Source: UBA3305 sp002373555
Lineage (GTDB): Bacteria > Bacillota > Clostridia > Lachnospirales > Lachnospiraceae
Assembly: GCA_946612455.1 (NCBI GenBank)
Contig: CAMOER010000004.1
Location: forward strand, 1-64,000
Direction: 5' to 3'
DNA: 64,000 nucleotides
The notes beneath the pieces were generated by a model. The model searched no databases and was not told the DNA's origin. It saw only the letters and a list, made by a program, of their open reading frames with translations. The translations under genes were made by a program, and so were the position numbers. Shown piece after piece: positions 49,236 through 59,071 of the stretch (positions within the stretch are counted from its first letter, which is position 1; each line of letters begins with the position of its first letter).

Positions 49236-50618
49236 CTACAGCCCGAGCAGGTTTTCTCCAACTTTTACGATGTCTCCGGCCCCCATAGTTATTAACATTT
49301 CGCCGTGGGAAAATTTTTTTGAAAGAAATTTTTCGATCTCCGGGAAGGTATCCAGACATGTAACTTTTTTGCCGGTCTTTGCAATTTTTTCTGCCAGATC
49401 GTGAGACGAAATTCCAAGATCATCCGTTTCTCTGGCCGGGTAGATCTTCGCCAGCACCACTTCGTCCGCCAGGGAGAGCGCATCGGCAAAATCATCCATC
49501 AGCGACTTCGTCCTTGTATAGGTGTGCGGCTGGAAAATGCAGACCACCTTCCGGTCGTTCATCTTCTTTGCGGCCGTAAGCGTCGCCCGGATCTCATCCG
49601 GATGATGGGCATAATCATCGATCACGAGCACGTCGCCGGGCAGGATCCCCTTTTTCTCGAATCTCCTGTGGGTGCCGCCGAATGCCGCGAGCGCATGGGC
49701 CGTCAGTTCCGGTTCTGTGCCGAGCTCAGTCATGCAGGCGGCTGCGGCAAGCGCATTCCAGGCATTGTGCAGGCCGGGCACGCCAAGCGCGATCTTTCCT
49801 GCAGGAACGCCGTTCTTATACAGATCAAAGGAAGGACATCCGTCCTGATCGAAAACGATATGATCCATACGGTAATCATCCTCCGCACGCTCGCCGACGG
49901 TGATCACTCTGCACCGGACACCCTTTACGATCTCCTCATACTTTTCGATATTGCTGCTGATCACAAGGAAGCCGGTCTCCGGCAGCAGCATTGCAAACTT
50001 CCGGAAGGAATTCCGGATATCATCCAGATCCTTGAAGAAATCCAGATGATCCGCACCGACATTCAGGATGATCCCGACAGTCGGGAAGAAGGAAAGGAAG
50101 CTGTTCGTATATTCACAGGCCTCTGCAATGAACAGATCCGACTGACCGATCCGGATATTGCCGCCGATCGAATCGAGCATGCCGCCGACGGATACCGTGG
50201 GGTCCAGATCCGCGGCCAGTGCGATCTCCGTGATCATGGAGGTGGTCGTGGTCTTTCCGTGCGTGCCGGCCACAGCGACCGACGTACGGTAATTCTTCAT
50301 CGTCTCTCCGAGCAGCTCGGCTCTTGTCAGAAGCGGGATCCCGAGCTCCTTCGCACGCACCAGCTCCGAATTGTCCTCGTGAACAGCGGCGGTGTAAACG
50401 ATCTTTTTCATGTTCGCATCGATATTCTCCGCCTTCTGTCCGATCGCCACATGGACGCCCTCGCTCATAAGTTTCTCCGTGAGCGCGGAAGCGTGCATAT
50501 CCGATCCCGACACCTTAAAACCGCGGTCCTTCAGGATCTCTGCCAGGCCGCTCATGCTGATGCCGCCGATCCCGATAAAATGCACCCATTCAGGTCTGTT
50601 AAAATCTATACTGGCCAT
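49236..50618 (-). CDS. murC: UDP-N-acetylmuramate-alanine ligase
   Basis: 460 residues, joining L-Ala to UDP-MurNAc in peptidoglycan synthesis. Seen: VHFIGIGGISMSGLAEIL, ATP loop AGTHGKTTTTSMITEI, NVGADHLDFF and DDYAHHPDEIRATL. ATG at 50618 has GAAGAGG upstream; five codons before it are unlikely. Confidence 0.96.
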   Translation of the reverse strand: MASIDFNRPEWVHFIGIGGISMSGLAEILKDRGFKVSGSDMHASALTEKLMSEGVHVAIGQKAENIDANMKKIVYTAAVHEDNSELVRAKELGIPLLTRAELLGETMKNYRTSVAVAGTHGKTTTTSMITEIALAADLDPTVSVGGMLDSIGGNIRIGQSDLFIAEACEYTNSFLSFFPTVGIILNVGADHLDFFKDLDDIRNSFRKFAMLLPETGFLVISSNIEKYEEIVKGVRCRVITVGERAEDDYRMDHIVFDQDGCPSFDLYKNGVPAGKIALGVPGLHNAWNALAAAACMTELGTEPELTAHALAAFGGTHRRFEKKGILPGDVLVIDDYAHHPDEIRATLTAAKKMNDRKVVCIFQPHTYTRTKSLMDDFADALSLADEVVLAKIYPARETDDLGISSHDLAEKIAKTGKKVTCLDTFPEIEKFLSKKFSHGEMLITMGAGDIVKVGENLLGL

Positions 50619-50737
50619 ATAAAACCTCTTCACGTGAATTTATAAAACAGGAGCTCCGCGCATGCGAAACTCCCGTGCAGTTTTCTTATGATCGCATACC
50701 GGTGAATTTCAATATCTGCAGATACGCTGTCGGCCGA

Positions 50738-51082
50738 TTATTCGGCTGCGCTTTCCGCTTCCTCACCGGCTTCCGCATCTTCCTCAGCCGCTGCGCCTTC
50801 TTCCGCCGCAGCTTCCGCTTCCTCTGCTGCCTCTGTAGCCGTTACGCCGGCATAGTCCGAGATCACCTGCTGGGTGACATCATAATTCGGAAGCGAATCC
50901 TCATAGGCCTTGTACTGGTTGTAGCCGGTAAAGCCGATCGCCGCAACGACTGCTGCAGCACAGAGCGCAATCGCACCCTTTGACAGAAGGCTGTTTCTCT
51001 TTTTACGGCTCTTTTCCTTTGCCAGATTCGCCTTGCGGTTTGTTTTCTGTTCCTTATATGCATTGACTTTTTCTACGCTCAT
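50738..51082 (-). CDS. Single-helix membrane protein with acidic tail
   Basis: 114 residues: a Lys/Arg-rich cytoplasmic start (MSVEKVNAYKEQKTNRKANL), one helix (GAIALCAAAVVAAIGF), then an outer tail made mostly of Ala and Glu. ATG at 51082 has GAGG about 9 nt upstream. No family recognised. It lies between murC and metK in the same direction, behind a hairpin at 51129. Confidence 0.7.
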   Translation of the reverse strand: MSVEKVNAYKEQKTNRKANLAKEKSRKKRNSLLSKGAIALCAAAVVAAIGFTGYNQYKAYEDSLPNYDVTQQVISDYAGVTATEAAEEAEAAAEEGAAAEEDAEAGEEAESAAE

Positions 51083-51128
51083 GACACAATACCTCGGTAT
51101 TATTTTTCCGCAGATTACTATACAACGA

Positions 51129-51155
51129 ATGCTCCCTCTTTGCAAGAGGGAGCAT
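51129..51155 (-). terminator. Hairpin after metK
   Basis: ATGCTCCCTCTT with AAGAGGGAGCAT (12 bp, TGC loop); T-run weak. Likely ends metK. Confidence 0.7.
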
Positions 51156-51189
51156 ATCATGTTCTTATGGTCTTATGGTCTCTGCCGCA

Positions 51190-52377
51190 TTACAGATACT
51201 GTTTCAGCTCTTCCACGCGGTCTGTCTTTTCCCAGGAAAGATCCAGATCATTTCTGCCGAAATGGCCGTATGCAGCAGTCTGCTTATAAATCGGTCTGCG
51301 AAGATCGAGCATCCTGATGATGCCGGCTGGACGCAGGTCGAAATGCTTCCGGATGATCTCCGTCAGCTTCTCATCCGAGACTTTGCCGGTGCCGAAGGTA
51401 TCGACAAATACGGAAGTAGGCGTCGCTACGCCGATCGCGTAGGAAAGCTGGACTTCGCACTTGTCCGCAAGACCTGCCGCGACAACATTCTTGGCGACAT
51501 AACGCGCAGCGTAAGCCGCGGAACGGTCGACCTTCGTGCAGTCCTTTCCGGAAAATGCGCCGCCGCCGTGACGGGCGTATCCGCCGTAGGTGTCTACGAT
51601 GATCTTTCTGCCGGTCAGGCCCGAATCGCCCTGCGGTCCGCCAATGACGAAACGTCCTGTGGGATTGATGAAGAACTTTGTCTTCTCATCGACCATCCCC
51701 GCAGGCACCACGGGATCGATCACATACTTTCGGATATCCCGGTGGATCTGCTCCTGCGTGACATCCGGATCATGCTGCGTGGAAATGACGACGCAGTCGA
51801 CTCTCTCCGGCTTTCCTTCCTCATTGTATTCGATCGTGACCTGGCTCTTGCCGTCCGGGCGAAGGTAGGTGAGCGTACCGTCCTTTCTGACCTCGGCAAG
51901 CTTCTTCGTCAGGCGATGCGCGAGCGCGATCGGATAAGGCATGAGCTCGGGCGTTTCGTTAGTCGCATAGCCGAACATCATTCCCTGGTCTCCGGCGCCG
52001 AAGTTGCCGATCTCCTCTTCGCTCATCTGGTTTTCCTTGACCTCCAGGGCCCTGTCAACGCCCATGGCGATATCGCCGGACTGGTTGTCGATCGCGGTGA
52101 GCACCGCGCAGGTGTGTCCGTCAAATCCGTATTCGGATCTGTCATACCCGATATCCAGGACGGTTTGTCTCACGATCGCGGGGATATCGACATACGCCGA
52201 TGTCGTGATCTCGCCCATGACCAGAACAAATCCGGTATTAACGCTGGTCTCACAGGCCACGCGGCCCATGGGATCCTGTTCCATGATCGCGTCCAGGACA
52301 GCATCCGAGATCTGGTCGCAGATCTTATCGGGATGTCCCTCGGTCACGGATTCCGATGTGAATAATCTTCTTTCCAT
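51190..52377 (-). CDS. metK: S-adenosylmethionine synthetase
   Basis: 395 residues, making SAM from methionine and ATP. Seen: FTSESVTEGHPDKICDQISD, GAGDQGMMFGYA, GGPQGDSGLTGRKIIVDTYGG and GGGAFSGKDCTKVDRSAAY. ATG at 52377 follows AAAGGAGC with a 12-nt spacing. A SAM-I riboswitch and terminator lie upstream, so high SAM should stop its transcription. Confidence 0.97.
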   Translation of the reverse strand: MERRLFTSESVTEGHPDKICDQISDAVLDAIMEQDPMGRVACETSVNTGFVLVMGEITTSAYVDIPAIVRQTVLDIGYDRSEYGFDGHTCAVLTAIDNQSGDIAMGVDRALEVKENQMSEEEIGNFGAGDQGMMFGYATNETPELMPYPIALAHRLTKKLAEVRKDGTLTYLRPDGKSQVTIEYNEEGKPERVDCVVISTQHDPDVTQEQIHRDIRKYVIDPVVPAGMVDEKTKFFINPTGRFVIGGPQGDSGLTGRKIIVDTYGGYARHGGGAFSGKDCTKVDRSAAYAARYVAKNVVAAGLADKCEVQLSYAIGVATPTSVFVDTFGTGKVSDEKLTEIIRKHFDLRPAGIIRMLDLRRPIYKQTAAYGHFGRNDLDLSWEKTDRVEELKQYL

Positions 52378-52420
52378 TGCTTCTATAAGCTCCTTTCGAT
52401 ATGCAGCCGAACCTGCTGCA

Positions 52421-52449
52421 AAGAAAAGCCGGATCCAGAAGGACCCGGC
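52421..52449 (-). terminator. Expression-platform terminator of the metK riboswitch
   Basis: GCCGGGTCC with GGATCCGGC (9 bp) then CTTTTCTTT on the minus strand, 30 nt after the aptamer. Confidence 0.85.
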
Positions 52450-52477
52450 ATAAAAACTCGTTTTCAGCACAGATCTT

Positions 52478-52570
52478 CTTATTGTTCGATTTCTCGCTCC
52501 GTGTTAGCACCTTCCATCGCTGGGGTTGCTGTGGCATCATCGATCCTTCGTCTCCACCACTCGAAATAAG
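52478..52570 (-). ncRNA. SAM-I (S-box) riboswitch of metK
   Basis: On the minus strand the aptamer opens CTTATTTCGAGTGGTGGAG, continues with GATGATGCC, CAGCAACC, AAGGTGCTAA and closes with AACAATAAG, which pairs with the opening CTTATT as P1. These are the S-box landmarks. The terminator at 52421-52449 follows. Confidence 0.93.
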
Positions 52571-52660
52571 AAATGATCCGGATATTCAGTTGTTGGTGAA
52601 ATCGTACTACCGGTACGAGTATATGTCAACAGTGATGTCATACAGAATGCATCAACTGTA

Positions 52661-53950
52661 TCAGCCGACTCTCATGCGGAATTTTCTGGCGTCCTTCGCG
52701 TCATTGACGGTCTCGATCACGGCGCCCAGGCCCCGCAGTTTTTCATCGAAATCCTCGTATCCGCGCTGGATAAAGCGGATGTTGTCAACGGTCGTATAGC
52801 CTTCCGCTGCCAGACCGGCCATAACGAGGGCTGCGCCGGCTCTCAGGTCCGGTGCTTCCAGATCCGCACCGGTCAGGCGGTCAACGCCGCGGAACACCGC
52901 GACATTGCCTTCCACTTTGATATCCGCGCCCATCTTCGCGAGCTCATCCGCATATTTGAAGCGGTTCTCGAAGATGCTCTCGGTGATAATGCCCGTGCCG
53001 TCCGCAAGACAGAGCGCCACGCCCATCTGGGGCTGCATATCTGTCGGGAAACCGGGGTAAGGCAGGGTCTTCACATTGCAGCTCGTTGTCTTCGGCTTGC
53101 CGACGACGCGGATGCTGTCATCGAATTCAAGTACTTCGCAGCCAAGCTCCAGGAGCTTGGAGGAAATAGCTTCCATATGCTTGGGAATAATGTTCTTAAC
53201 TGTGATATCGCCTCTGGTGACGGCTGCCGCGAACATGAATGTTCCGGCTTCGATCTGATCCGGAATGATGGAATATTCCGTGCCGTGCAGGCGTTCCACG
53301 CCGCGGATCCGGATGACATCCGTCCCCGCGCCCTTGATATTCGCGCCCATGGAGTTCAGCATATTGGCGACATCCACGACATGCGGTTCCTTAGCCGCAT
53401 TTTCAATGATCGTATTGCCGTCCGCCAGAACAGCGGTCAGCATCACATTGATCGTTGCACCGACAGAGACCATGTCCATGTAAACATGGCCGCCGCGGAG
53501 CCTCGCGGCATCCGCGATCACAAGACCGTGCTCGACCTTTGCCTTCGCAGACAGGGCCCGGAAGCCCTTCAGATGCAGATCGATCGGACGGCTGCCGATA
53601 TCGCATCCGCCGGGAAGTGCGACTTCCGCATGGGAATATTTCCCGAGCAGCGCGCCGATCAGATAATAACCGGCTCTGATCTTCCTGATGAAATCATTCT
53701 CCACGTGGACAGAATGAATGTTGCTGCCGTTCAGGCGCACCGTATGTCTGTCCGGGCGCTCCACGATCACGCCGATGTCCGCAAGGGCTTCCAGCATGAC
53801 GTTGATATCCCTGACATCGGGAAGATTATCAATTATTACTGTATCATCTGTCATAATGGCGGCCGCCAGGATGCCCAGCGCAGCGTTCTTCGCGCCGGCA
53901 ATGATGACCTCTCCTACTAACGGATTTCCGCCTTTCATTATATACTGCAT
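52661..53950 (-). CDS. murA: UDP-N-acetylglucosamine 1-carboxyvinyltransferase
   Basis: 429 residues, first step of peptidoglycan precursor synthesis. Seen: MKGGNPLVGEVIIAGAKNAAL, the active-site Cys in PGGCDIGSRPIDLHL (the fosfomycin target, so not intrinsically resistant by this residue), LPYPGFPTDMQPQ and RAGAALVMAGLAAEG. A single murA copy is in the window. Confidence 0.96.
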   Translation of the reverse strand: MQYIMKGGNPLVGEVIIAGAKNAALGILAAAIMTDDTVIIDNLPDVRDINVMLEALADIGVIVERPDRHTVRLNGSNIHSVHVENDFIRKIRAGYYLIGALLGKYSHAEVALPGGCDIGSRPIDLHLKGFRALSAKAKVEHGLVIADAARLRGGHVYMDMVSVGATINVMLTAVLADGNTIIENAAKEPHVVDVANMLNSMGANIKGAGTDVIRIRGVERLHGTEYSIIPDQIEAGTFMFAAAVTRGDITVKNIIPKHMEAISSKLLELGCEVLEFDDSIRVVGKPKTTSCNVKTLPYPGFPTDMQPQMGVALCLADGTGIITESIFENRFKYADELAKMGADIKVEGNVAVFRGVDRLTGADLEAPDLRAGAALVMAGLAAEGYTTVDNIRFIQRGYEDFDEKLRGLGAVIETVNDAKDARKFRMRVG

Positions 53951-54170
53951 CTTGTCACTCCCAAATCCCCAATATTTACAAATGTAAATCTACAAAGGAA
54001 ACAATTCTGCAATAATTTTCTTATTTTTGTAATCATATGGGCGCACTAGTAGCGTCCGTAACAGGTATTGTAACACGGCGGTGCTGTTTTGTAAACCGTC
54101 AGTTGAAAAGACAGACAGTTCGTTGGATACGGACTGATTTCGTATACAGAAAACGACTGCCGCCGGCATG

Positions 54171-54856
54171 TCAGGTCTCCGTGTCTACGCGCTGCCGCGC
54201 CACCAGGCCGGCAAAGAAGCCGCCCCTTTCGATCAGCGCGTCGTAGCTGCCGTCCTCCACGATCCGGCCGCCGTCGAGCACAAGGATACGGTCACAGTGA
54301 CGGATGGTGGAGAGCCGGTGGGCAATGACCACCCGTGTGCAGCCCATGGCGTCCAGCGCCTCGGAGACCTGCCTCTGCGTCCGGTTGTCCAGCGCGCTCG
54401 TCGCCTCGTCAAAGAGCAGGAGCTTCGGCTTCGGCGCGATCGCGCGCGCGATCATCAGCCGCTGCTTCTGTCCGCCGGAGATGCCGCCTCCGCCCTCGGA
54501 GACCATCGTATACATCCCCATGGGCATGGCTCGGATATCGTCGGCGATCCCGGCCGTTTCCGCGGCTTCCCAGGCCTCGTCGACGGAGAGGCCCGGCGCA
54601 GTGAGAACGATATTGGAGTAGATATCGCCCTGGAAGAGGCCGCTTTGCTGCATAACGGTACCGATCTTCCGGCGCAGGGAACCGAGATCCAGGCTCTCGA
54701 TGTCCTTGCCGTCGTAGTAGACCGCACCCTTTTCCGGCTTTTCAAAGCCCAGCAGCAGACGCATGAGCGTGGACTTGCCGCAGCCCGTCCGTCCTACGAT
54801 GGCCACGTATTCGCCGGGCCTTATCTTCAGAGACAGATCGTTGAGAGCAGGGAAAT
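54171..54856 (-). pseudogene. NHLM-type exporter ATP-binding gene, 3' part
   Basis: The ABC domain of a peptide exporter: LNDLSLKIRPGEYVAIVGRT, Walker A GRTGCGKST, GGGGISGGQKQRLMIARAI and LLLFDEATSALD. It is out of frame with the membrane part at 54827-56080; about 100 codons (last helices and linker) are missing at the joint near 54845. The ABC domain alone still reads open, but without coupling helices it cannot export. Confidence 0.8.
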
Positions 54857-56080
54857 GCCGGTGGTGAAGGCGGCATTGGCCCTGAGGAACATCGGCGTGT
54901 TGTAGGTCAGCGCCGCACCGTCGGCGTAGAGATTCAGCCATTTGGCGAAACTGCGCTTTTCCGCGCCGGCCAGCTTGATCTTCTGGATGCCGGAGATCAT
55001 GGAATAGCTCATGCCGGATTCCTTCGCCGCGTACTCCATTCTCTTCCGGCTGATGCCGATCTGCACAAAGGTCGTGACCACGGAGAATCCAACCGTCACC
55101 AGCACGATCAGAAGCGACGGGATCACCAGTCCCGGCGCAAAGCGAAAGATCTGCGTGACATATAAAAGGGAGGTAAGGCTCGTCAGCCCCGTCGTCATCA
55201 CGATGTTCATCAGCATGGAGCAGAGCTGTCCCACCGACATGGAGCGGCTTTTCAGCTCTCCGGGACTGTACTGCCGGAAGAAGCTGGCCGGCAGGGACAT
55301 GATCCGAATCATCATGGAAGCCTGCACGCCAAGCGAGGTCTTCGCTTCCAGCCGGCTTGAAACCATGGCATTGACAGAGGAGAAGAGCTGCACGGAAAGT
55401 GACACGCAGACCAGGCAGACCGCCAGCCCGATCAGTGCGGTGCCGCTTCCGCTTAAGAGCACCGGGCCTGTCAGCGCCCTGGTCAGGCGCGGGATCAGCA
55501 GGCCTACGCCTGACACCAGGATCGCCGCGAGAACGAGCATGAGAATGTCACTGACGGAGACGCAGCGTTTCATGTACAGCAGAAGATCGGGGATGCCGAG
55601 CTTTTTCAGCGGCAGCGGACGGTAGAAACAGACCGCGTCCAGGGCAAAGAGCTGCTCGGTCCGGGCGTTCAGGCGAACCGTCCTTCCGGAGGCGGGGTCT
55701 CTGAAGTAATAGCCGCTGATCGTTCCGGGAAGCAGCGCCGCCGGGCTGCTGTCGTCCCTGCGGAAGGCAAGGATCGGTCCGTAGGCATCCTTATACCAGC
55801 CCTTCTTCAGCTCCACGCTGCGGCGCATCATGCCGTGGGGACGCAGGCAGAAGTCCAGCTGCTCGTCGGGATCGGTGATGCTCTCCGGCAGCTCGGAAGG
55901 CTTGTAATGGTAGTATTTTAAGATTTCATCGATGGCGTTTTTCGTGATGATCCGCGCATCGCCGATCCGCTGCGCGTCCCTTTCGCCCATGACCACGCCG
56001 GCGATATGGAGAAAGGAGTCCTCCAGGAGCTGCTGATCGGCTTCCCGCCGGTCCCGGATCTGATTTTCAAACCAACCCAT
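54827..56080 (-). pseudogene. NHLM-type exporter gene, 5' part
   Basis: A 417-residue frame: an N-terminal regulatory domain (about 1-150), then four helices and loops of an ABC exporter (ILMLVLAAILVSGVGLLIP, LPASFFRQYSPGELKSRS, MEYAAKESGMSYSMISGIQKIKLAGAEKR), ending in a frameshifted tail. Complete NHLM ATP-binding proteins run past 700 residues. The break is an out-of-frame deletion relative to the piece at 54171. It overlaps nothing else and follows the intact peptidase-exporter gene by 13 bp. Confidence 0.85.
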
Positions 56081-56092
56081 GTGCTCCCCTCC

Positions 56093-58270
56093 TTACTCGT
56101 TCGCCACCAGATCGGCGTAAACGCCGCCACTGGCCATCAGCTCATTGTGGGTGCCGCGTTCAACCACTTTACCCTTGTCCAGCACGATGATCTCGTCACA
56201 GTCCCGTACGGTGGAGAGCCTGTGGGCGATCACAATGCAGGTAATGCCGCGATCGCGGATCGCGTTCACGACCTCGTATTCCGTCCTGGCGTCCAGCGCG
56301 CTGGTCGCCTCGTCCAGAATGATGATGGTGGGGTCCTGCGCCAGTACACGGGCAATTTCCAGCCGCTGGCGCTGTCCGCCGGAGAGATTCCGTCCCCCGG
56401 AAGTCAGCTTATGCCGGTAGCCGCCCGGCATCTGCACGATATCATCGTGGATCTGCGCGTCTCTGGCAGCCAGGATCATCTCAAAGTCCATGATGGTGCT
56501 GTCCCACATCTTGATGTTGTTTTCTATGCTGTCCTCAAAGAGGATGATGTCCTGATCCACTACGGCAAGAGATCCGACCATCACATCGCGCGGATAAGCG
56601 CTGCGGGGCCGGCCGTCAAACAGGATCTCGCCGCTCCAGGGCTCATACATACCGGAAACCAGCTTGGAAACCGTGGACTTGCCGCAGCCGGATGCGCCCA
56701 CCAGCGCCACCCTGCTTCCTGTTTTCAGGGAAAGCGAAAAGTCTTTGATCAGAGGCTCTGCCAGACGGGAATAGCCGAAGGTCACATTTTTCAGCTCGAT
56801 CGTGCCGCTGAGCTTTTCCAGCGACAGATCCGCGTCCGGGCTGTCTGCCGCGTTTTTATCCTCCGGGTATTCCATGACATCCTCCACGCGCTCCATCTGG
56901 GTGCGCATCTCCTGGATCGTCTGACCGGCGCTGACGAGCGTCATGGCCGGGGACATGAAGGAGCCCAGGAAGCCCTGGAATATCATGACTGCGCCGAGAC
57001 TGAACCGGCCCTGCATCGTGAGCCACACGCCGAGAAGCAGCACAGCGTAATTGGCGAGCGTTCCGATAAAGGCGGGCAGGATGCCGATGGTTTGCTGCAT
57101 CTTCGCTGCCTCTACGCTCTGGGAATTGACTGCGGCCTGATGCCCTGCCCATTTCTGGAAGAAACCGCTTTCGGCACCGCTGGCCTTGATGGTCTCGATC
57201 ATTTCGATGCCGGTGACCGTCGCGGCCTCCAACATGCCGGCGTCGCGCATCTGTACACGCGCCACGTTCATACGCTTTTCCGAGATGATTCTGGATAAGA
57301 CGGCATTGAGGATCAGCGTGGAAATGCCGATCAGCGTCAGAAGCGGACTCTGCCGCAGCATCAGCACCAGGTAGAATATCATCATGACGGAATTGAGCAG
57401 CAGCGGCGCGAAGGTATTCACCAGCGTTCCGGCAATGGAGCTGTTGAGCGAAAGGCGTGACTGGATATCTCCCGCCAGACGCTGGGAGAAAAACTCCATG
57501 GGAAGGTGCAGCACCTTCCACATATAGCTTGTACTGCCGATCACGGCCATCTTGCCGTTGATCTTCAGAGAATAGACCGCCTGCACCCACGCGACGGTGA
57601 TCTGGATCGCCGCCAGCGCGATCAGCACCGAAATAAACGGGCGGAGCCAGTCCGGGTTCTGCCCGGTGAGCAGTCTGTCAAGAAAGATGCGTGCGGTAAC
57701 CGAGTTGACAATGCCGAACAGATAGGAGATCACCGTCGCCAGCATGACAAAGGCCACTGCCGCCCCCGCGCCGGTCAGGCGCCTGCGGGCAAACGTTATT
57801 GTGCTCCGGCGCTTTCCGTCCGGCCGGAAGTGCTCGGACGGCGTGGGAATAAGCACGATGCCGGTAAAAGCGCCGTCAAACTCTTCCATCGTTACCCTGA
57901 CGGTACCGCGTGCAGGATCATTCAGATATGCATACTTTCCCCGGAAGCCGTCCAGCACAACGAAATGATTCATGTTCCAGTGGAGGATACAGGGAAAACG
58001 GCCGTTATTCCGGAGCGACTCCGGCGTCATGCGCATCGCCTTGACATCAAAGCCGTAATGCTGTTCCGCAAGATAGATATTTTTCGCATTGGAGCCGTCA
58101 CGGGAGACGCCGCAGGCCAGGCGCACCTCTTCCAGCGGCACCCATTTGCCGTAATAGGCCATGAGCATCGCGAGAGAAGCCGCGCCGCATTCCAGCGCCT
58201 CCAGCTGCATGACCACCGGTACCCTTGCTACGCCCCCGGTCAGCGTAGGGGCAGTCTTTTTCTTCGCCAT
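56093..58270 (-). CDS. NHLM-type peptidase-containing ABC exporter
   Basis: About 725 residues. An N-terminal C39 peptidase cuts double-glycine leaders: Cys in ALECGAASLAML, His in MNHFVVLD, Asp in LNDPARG. Six helices follow (about 165-440), then an ABC domain (GASGCGKST, NLSGGQRQRLEIAR, IIILDEATSALD). In complete loci it exports a Nif11- or nitrile-hydratase-leader peptide with the partner exporter and an HlyD-like protein. ATG at 58270 has AGGTG upstream; a GTG three codons before overlaps the upstream stop. This gene is intact although its partner is broken. Confidence 0.93.
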   Translation of the reverse strand: MAKKKTAPTLTGGVARVPVVMQLEALECGAASLAMLMAYYGKWVPLEEVRLACGVSRDGSNAKNIYLAEQHYGFDVKAMRMTPESLRNNGRFPCILHWNMNHFVVLDGFRGKYAYLNDPARGTVRVTMEEFDGAFTGIVLIPTPSEHFRPDGKRRSTITFARRRLTGAGAAVAFVMLATVISYLFGIVNSVTARIFLDRLLTGQNPDWLRPFISVLIALAAIQITVAWVQAVYSLKINGKMAVIGSTSYMWKVLHLPMEFFSQRLAGDIQSRLSLNSSIAGTLVNTFAPLLLNSVMMIFYLVLMLRQSPLLTLIGISTLILNAVLSRIISEKRMNVARVQMRDAGMLEAATVTGIEMIETIKASGAESGFFQKWAGHQAAVNSQSVEAAKMQQTIGILPAFIGTLANYAVLLLGVWLTMQGRFSLGAVMIFQGFLGSFMSPAMTLVSAGQTIQEMRTQMERVEDVMEYPEDKNAADSPDADLSLEKLSGTIELKNVTFGYSRLAEPLIKDFSLSLKTGSRVALVGASGCGKSTVSKLVSGMYEPWSGEILFDGRPRSAYPRDVMVGSLAVVDQDIILFEDSIENNIKMWDSTIMDFEMILAARDAQIHDDIVQMPGGYRHKLTSGGRNLSGGQRQRLEIARVLAQDPTIIILDEATSALDARTEYEVVNAIRDRGITCIVIAHRLSTVRDCDEIIVLDKGKVVERGTHNELMASGGVYADLVANE

Positions 58271-58275
58271 GCGCG

Positions 58276-58704
58276 TCACCTGCTTTCCAGCAGAAATTCG
58301 ATGGGGCGGGTCTGCTCCACAACGACGGCCGCGTCATAGCTGCCGTCCGGCAGCTGCACCTCGGCATAAGCCGTGGTCCGGCCATACTCGTCGCAGTCCA
58401 CCGACGCGATCACGAACTCCTGCGAAGCGATCCGCAGCGGCATCCCGGCCTCCAGTTCGTATGCGCTCTGACCGGACGCAACGATCTGCGCCGTGTGATC
58501 CTGCACGATGACAGCAGCGTCCACCGTCGTTTCCAGGGTGCCCACCGCAGACCAGGCAAAGATCCCCGCAAGCAGAACGATGACCGCTGCCAGGACGATC
58601 CACATCCCGGGGTTCGTTACACGCAGATAGCCCGTGAGATCCTCGGGAGAGGAAATACGGTTCATAGCTTTCTTACGGAATAAGTTCTGGTTGTTTTCTG
58701 CCAT
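58276..58704 (-). CDS. NHLM-type secretion protein (HlyD-like, short)
   Basis: 142 residues: one helix (GMWIVLAAVIVLLAGIFAWS), then a beta-rich outer part with TTVDAAVIVQD and PLRIASQEFVIASV. The N-terminus NLFRKKAMNRISSPEDLTGYL is the usual start of NHLM secretion proteins. It is shorter than the 250-residue type and lacks the coiled coil. It leads the operon. Confidence 0.8.
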   Translation of the reverse strand: MAENNQNLFRKKAMNRISSPEDLTGYLRVTNPGMWIVLAAVIVLLAGIFAWSAVGTLETTVDAAVIVQDHTAQIVASGQSAYELEAGMPLRIASQEFVIASVDCDEYGRTTAYAEVQLPDGSYDAAVVVEQTRPIEFLLESR

Positions 58705-58780
58705 CAGTTTGATCTTCCTTTAGGATCGAATCACTTGAAGCGCCGGATGGCGGCCTGCATGATTAACGAATTAATTTTTT

Positions 58781-58809
58781 ATTATATCATACACCAATGC
58801 CGTTTTCCA
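58781..58809 (-). promoter_or_regulatory. Candidate promoter of the NHLM locus
   Basis: TGGAAA and TATAAT on the minus strand with a 17-bp spacer, 77 bp before the secretion-protein start. No precursor peptide gene is visible in 58705-59071. Confidence 0.5.
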
Positions 58810-58956
58810 GCTGCGCTGCCGCGAATGGACAGATATCCTGTTTAAACAAGTGACGACTGTGCCTGCAAGCAGTCATTCTTCCGGCACCTTCCCGCATCAG
58901 ATAAACCTGTCTGCGCTAGTCATGAATGCCGATTCGATCCCGAATCTGCACTTTTA

Positions 58957-58980
58957 TCAATTCGTTTAACAAAACCGGTT
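58957..58980. promoter_or_regulatory. Operator-like site 1 of the glycyl-radical cassette
   Basis: On the minus strand AACCGGTTTTGTTAAACGAATTGA. It shares GGTTTTGTTAA and the ATTGA end with the site at 63153-63176. It lies just upstream of the promoter of the radical-enzyme gene. Confidence 0.65.
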
Positions 58981-58998
58981 CCATTTTCTGCGCATTCC

Positions 58999-59007
58999 TG
59001 TTATAGT
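58999..59007 (+). promoter_or_regulatory. Extended -10 promoter of the radical-enzyme gene
   Basis: TGTTATAGT (TGn plus TATAGT). No good -35 box at 17 bp, as expected for extended -10 or activator-dependent promoters. Confidence 0.5.
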
Positions 59008-59071
59008 ATGAATCACCTGAAACAGTTTTTGTACACATTCTGTCAGAATGATTCAGAAAGGCGGTCATATC

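Noticed and set aside
58705..59071. Precursor peptide gene for the NHLM exporter
   Set aside because: No frame with a ribosome site and a double-glycine leader is seen on the minus strand.
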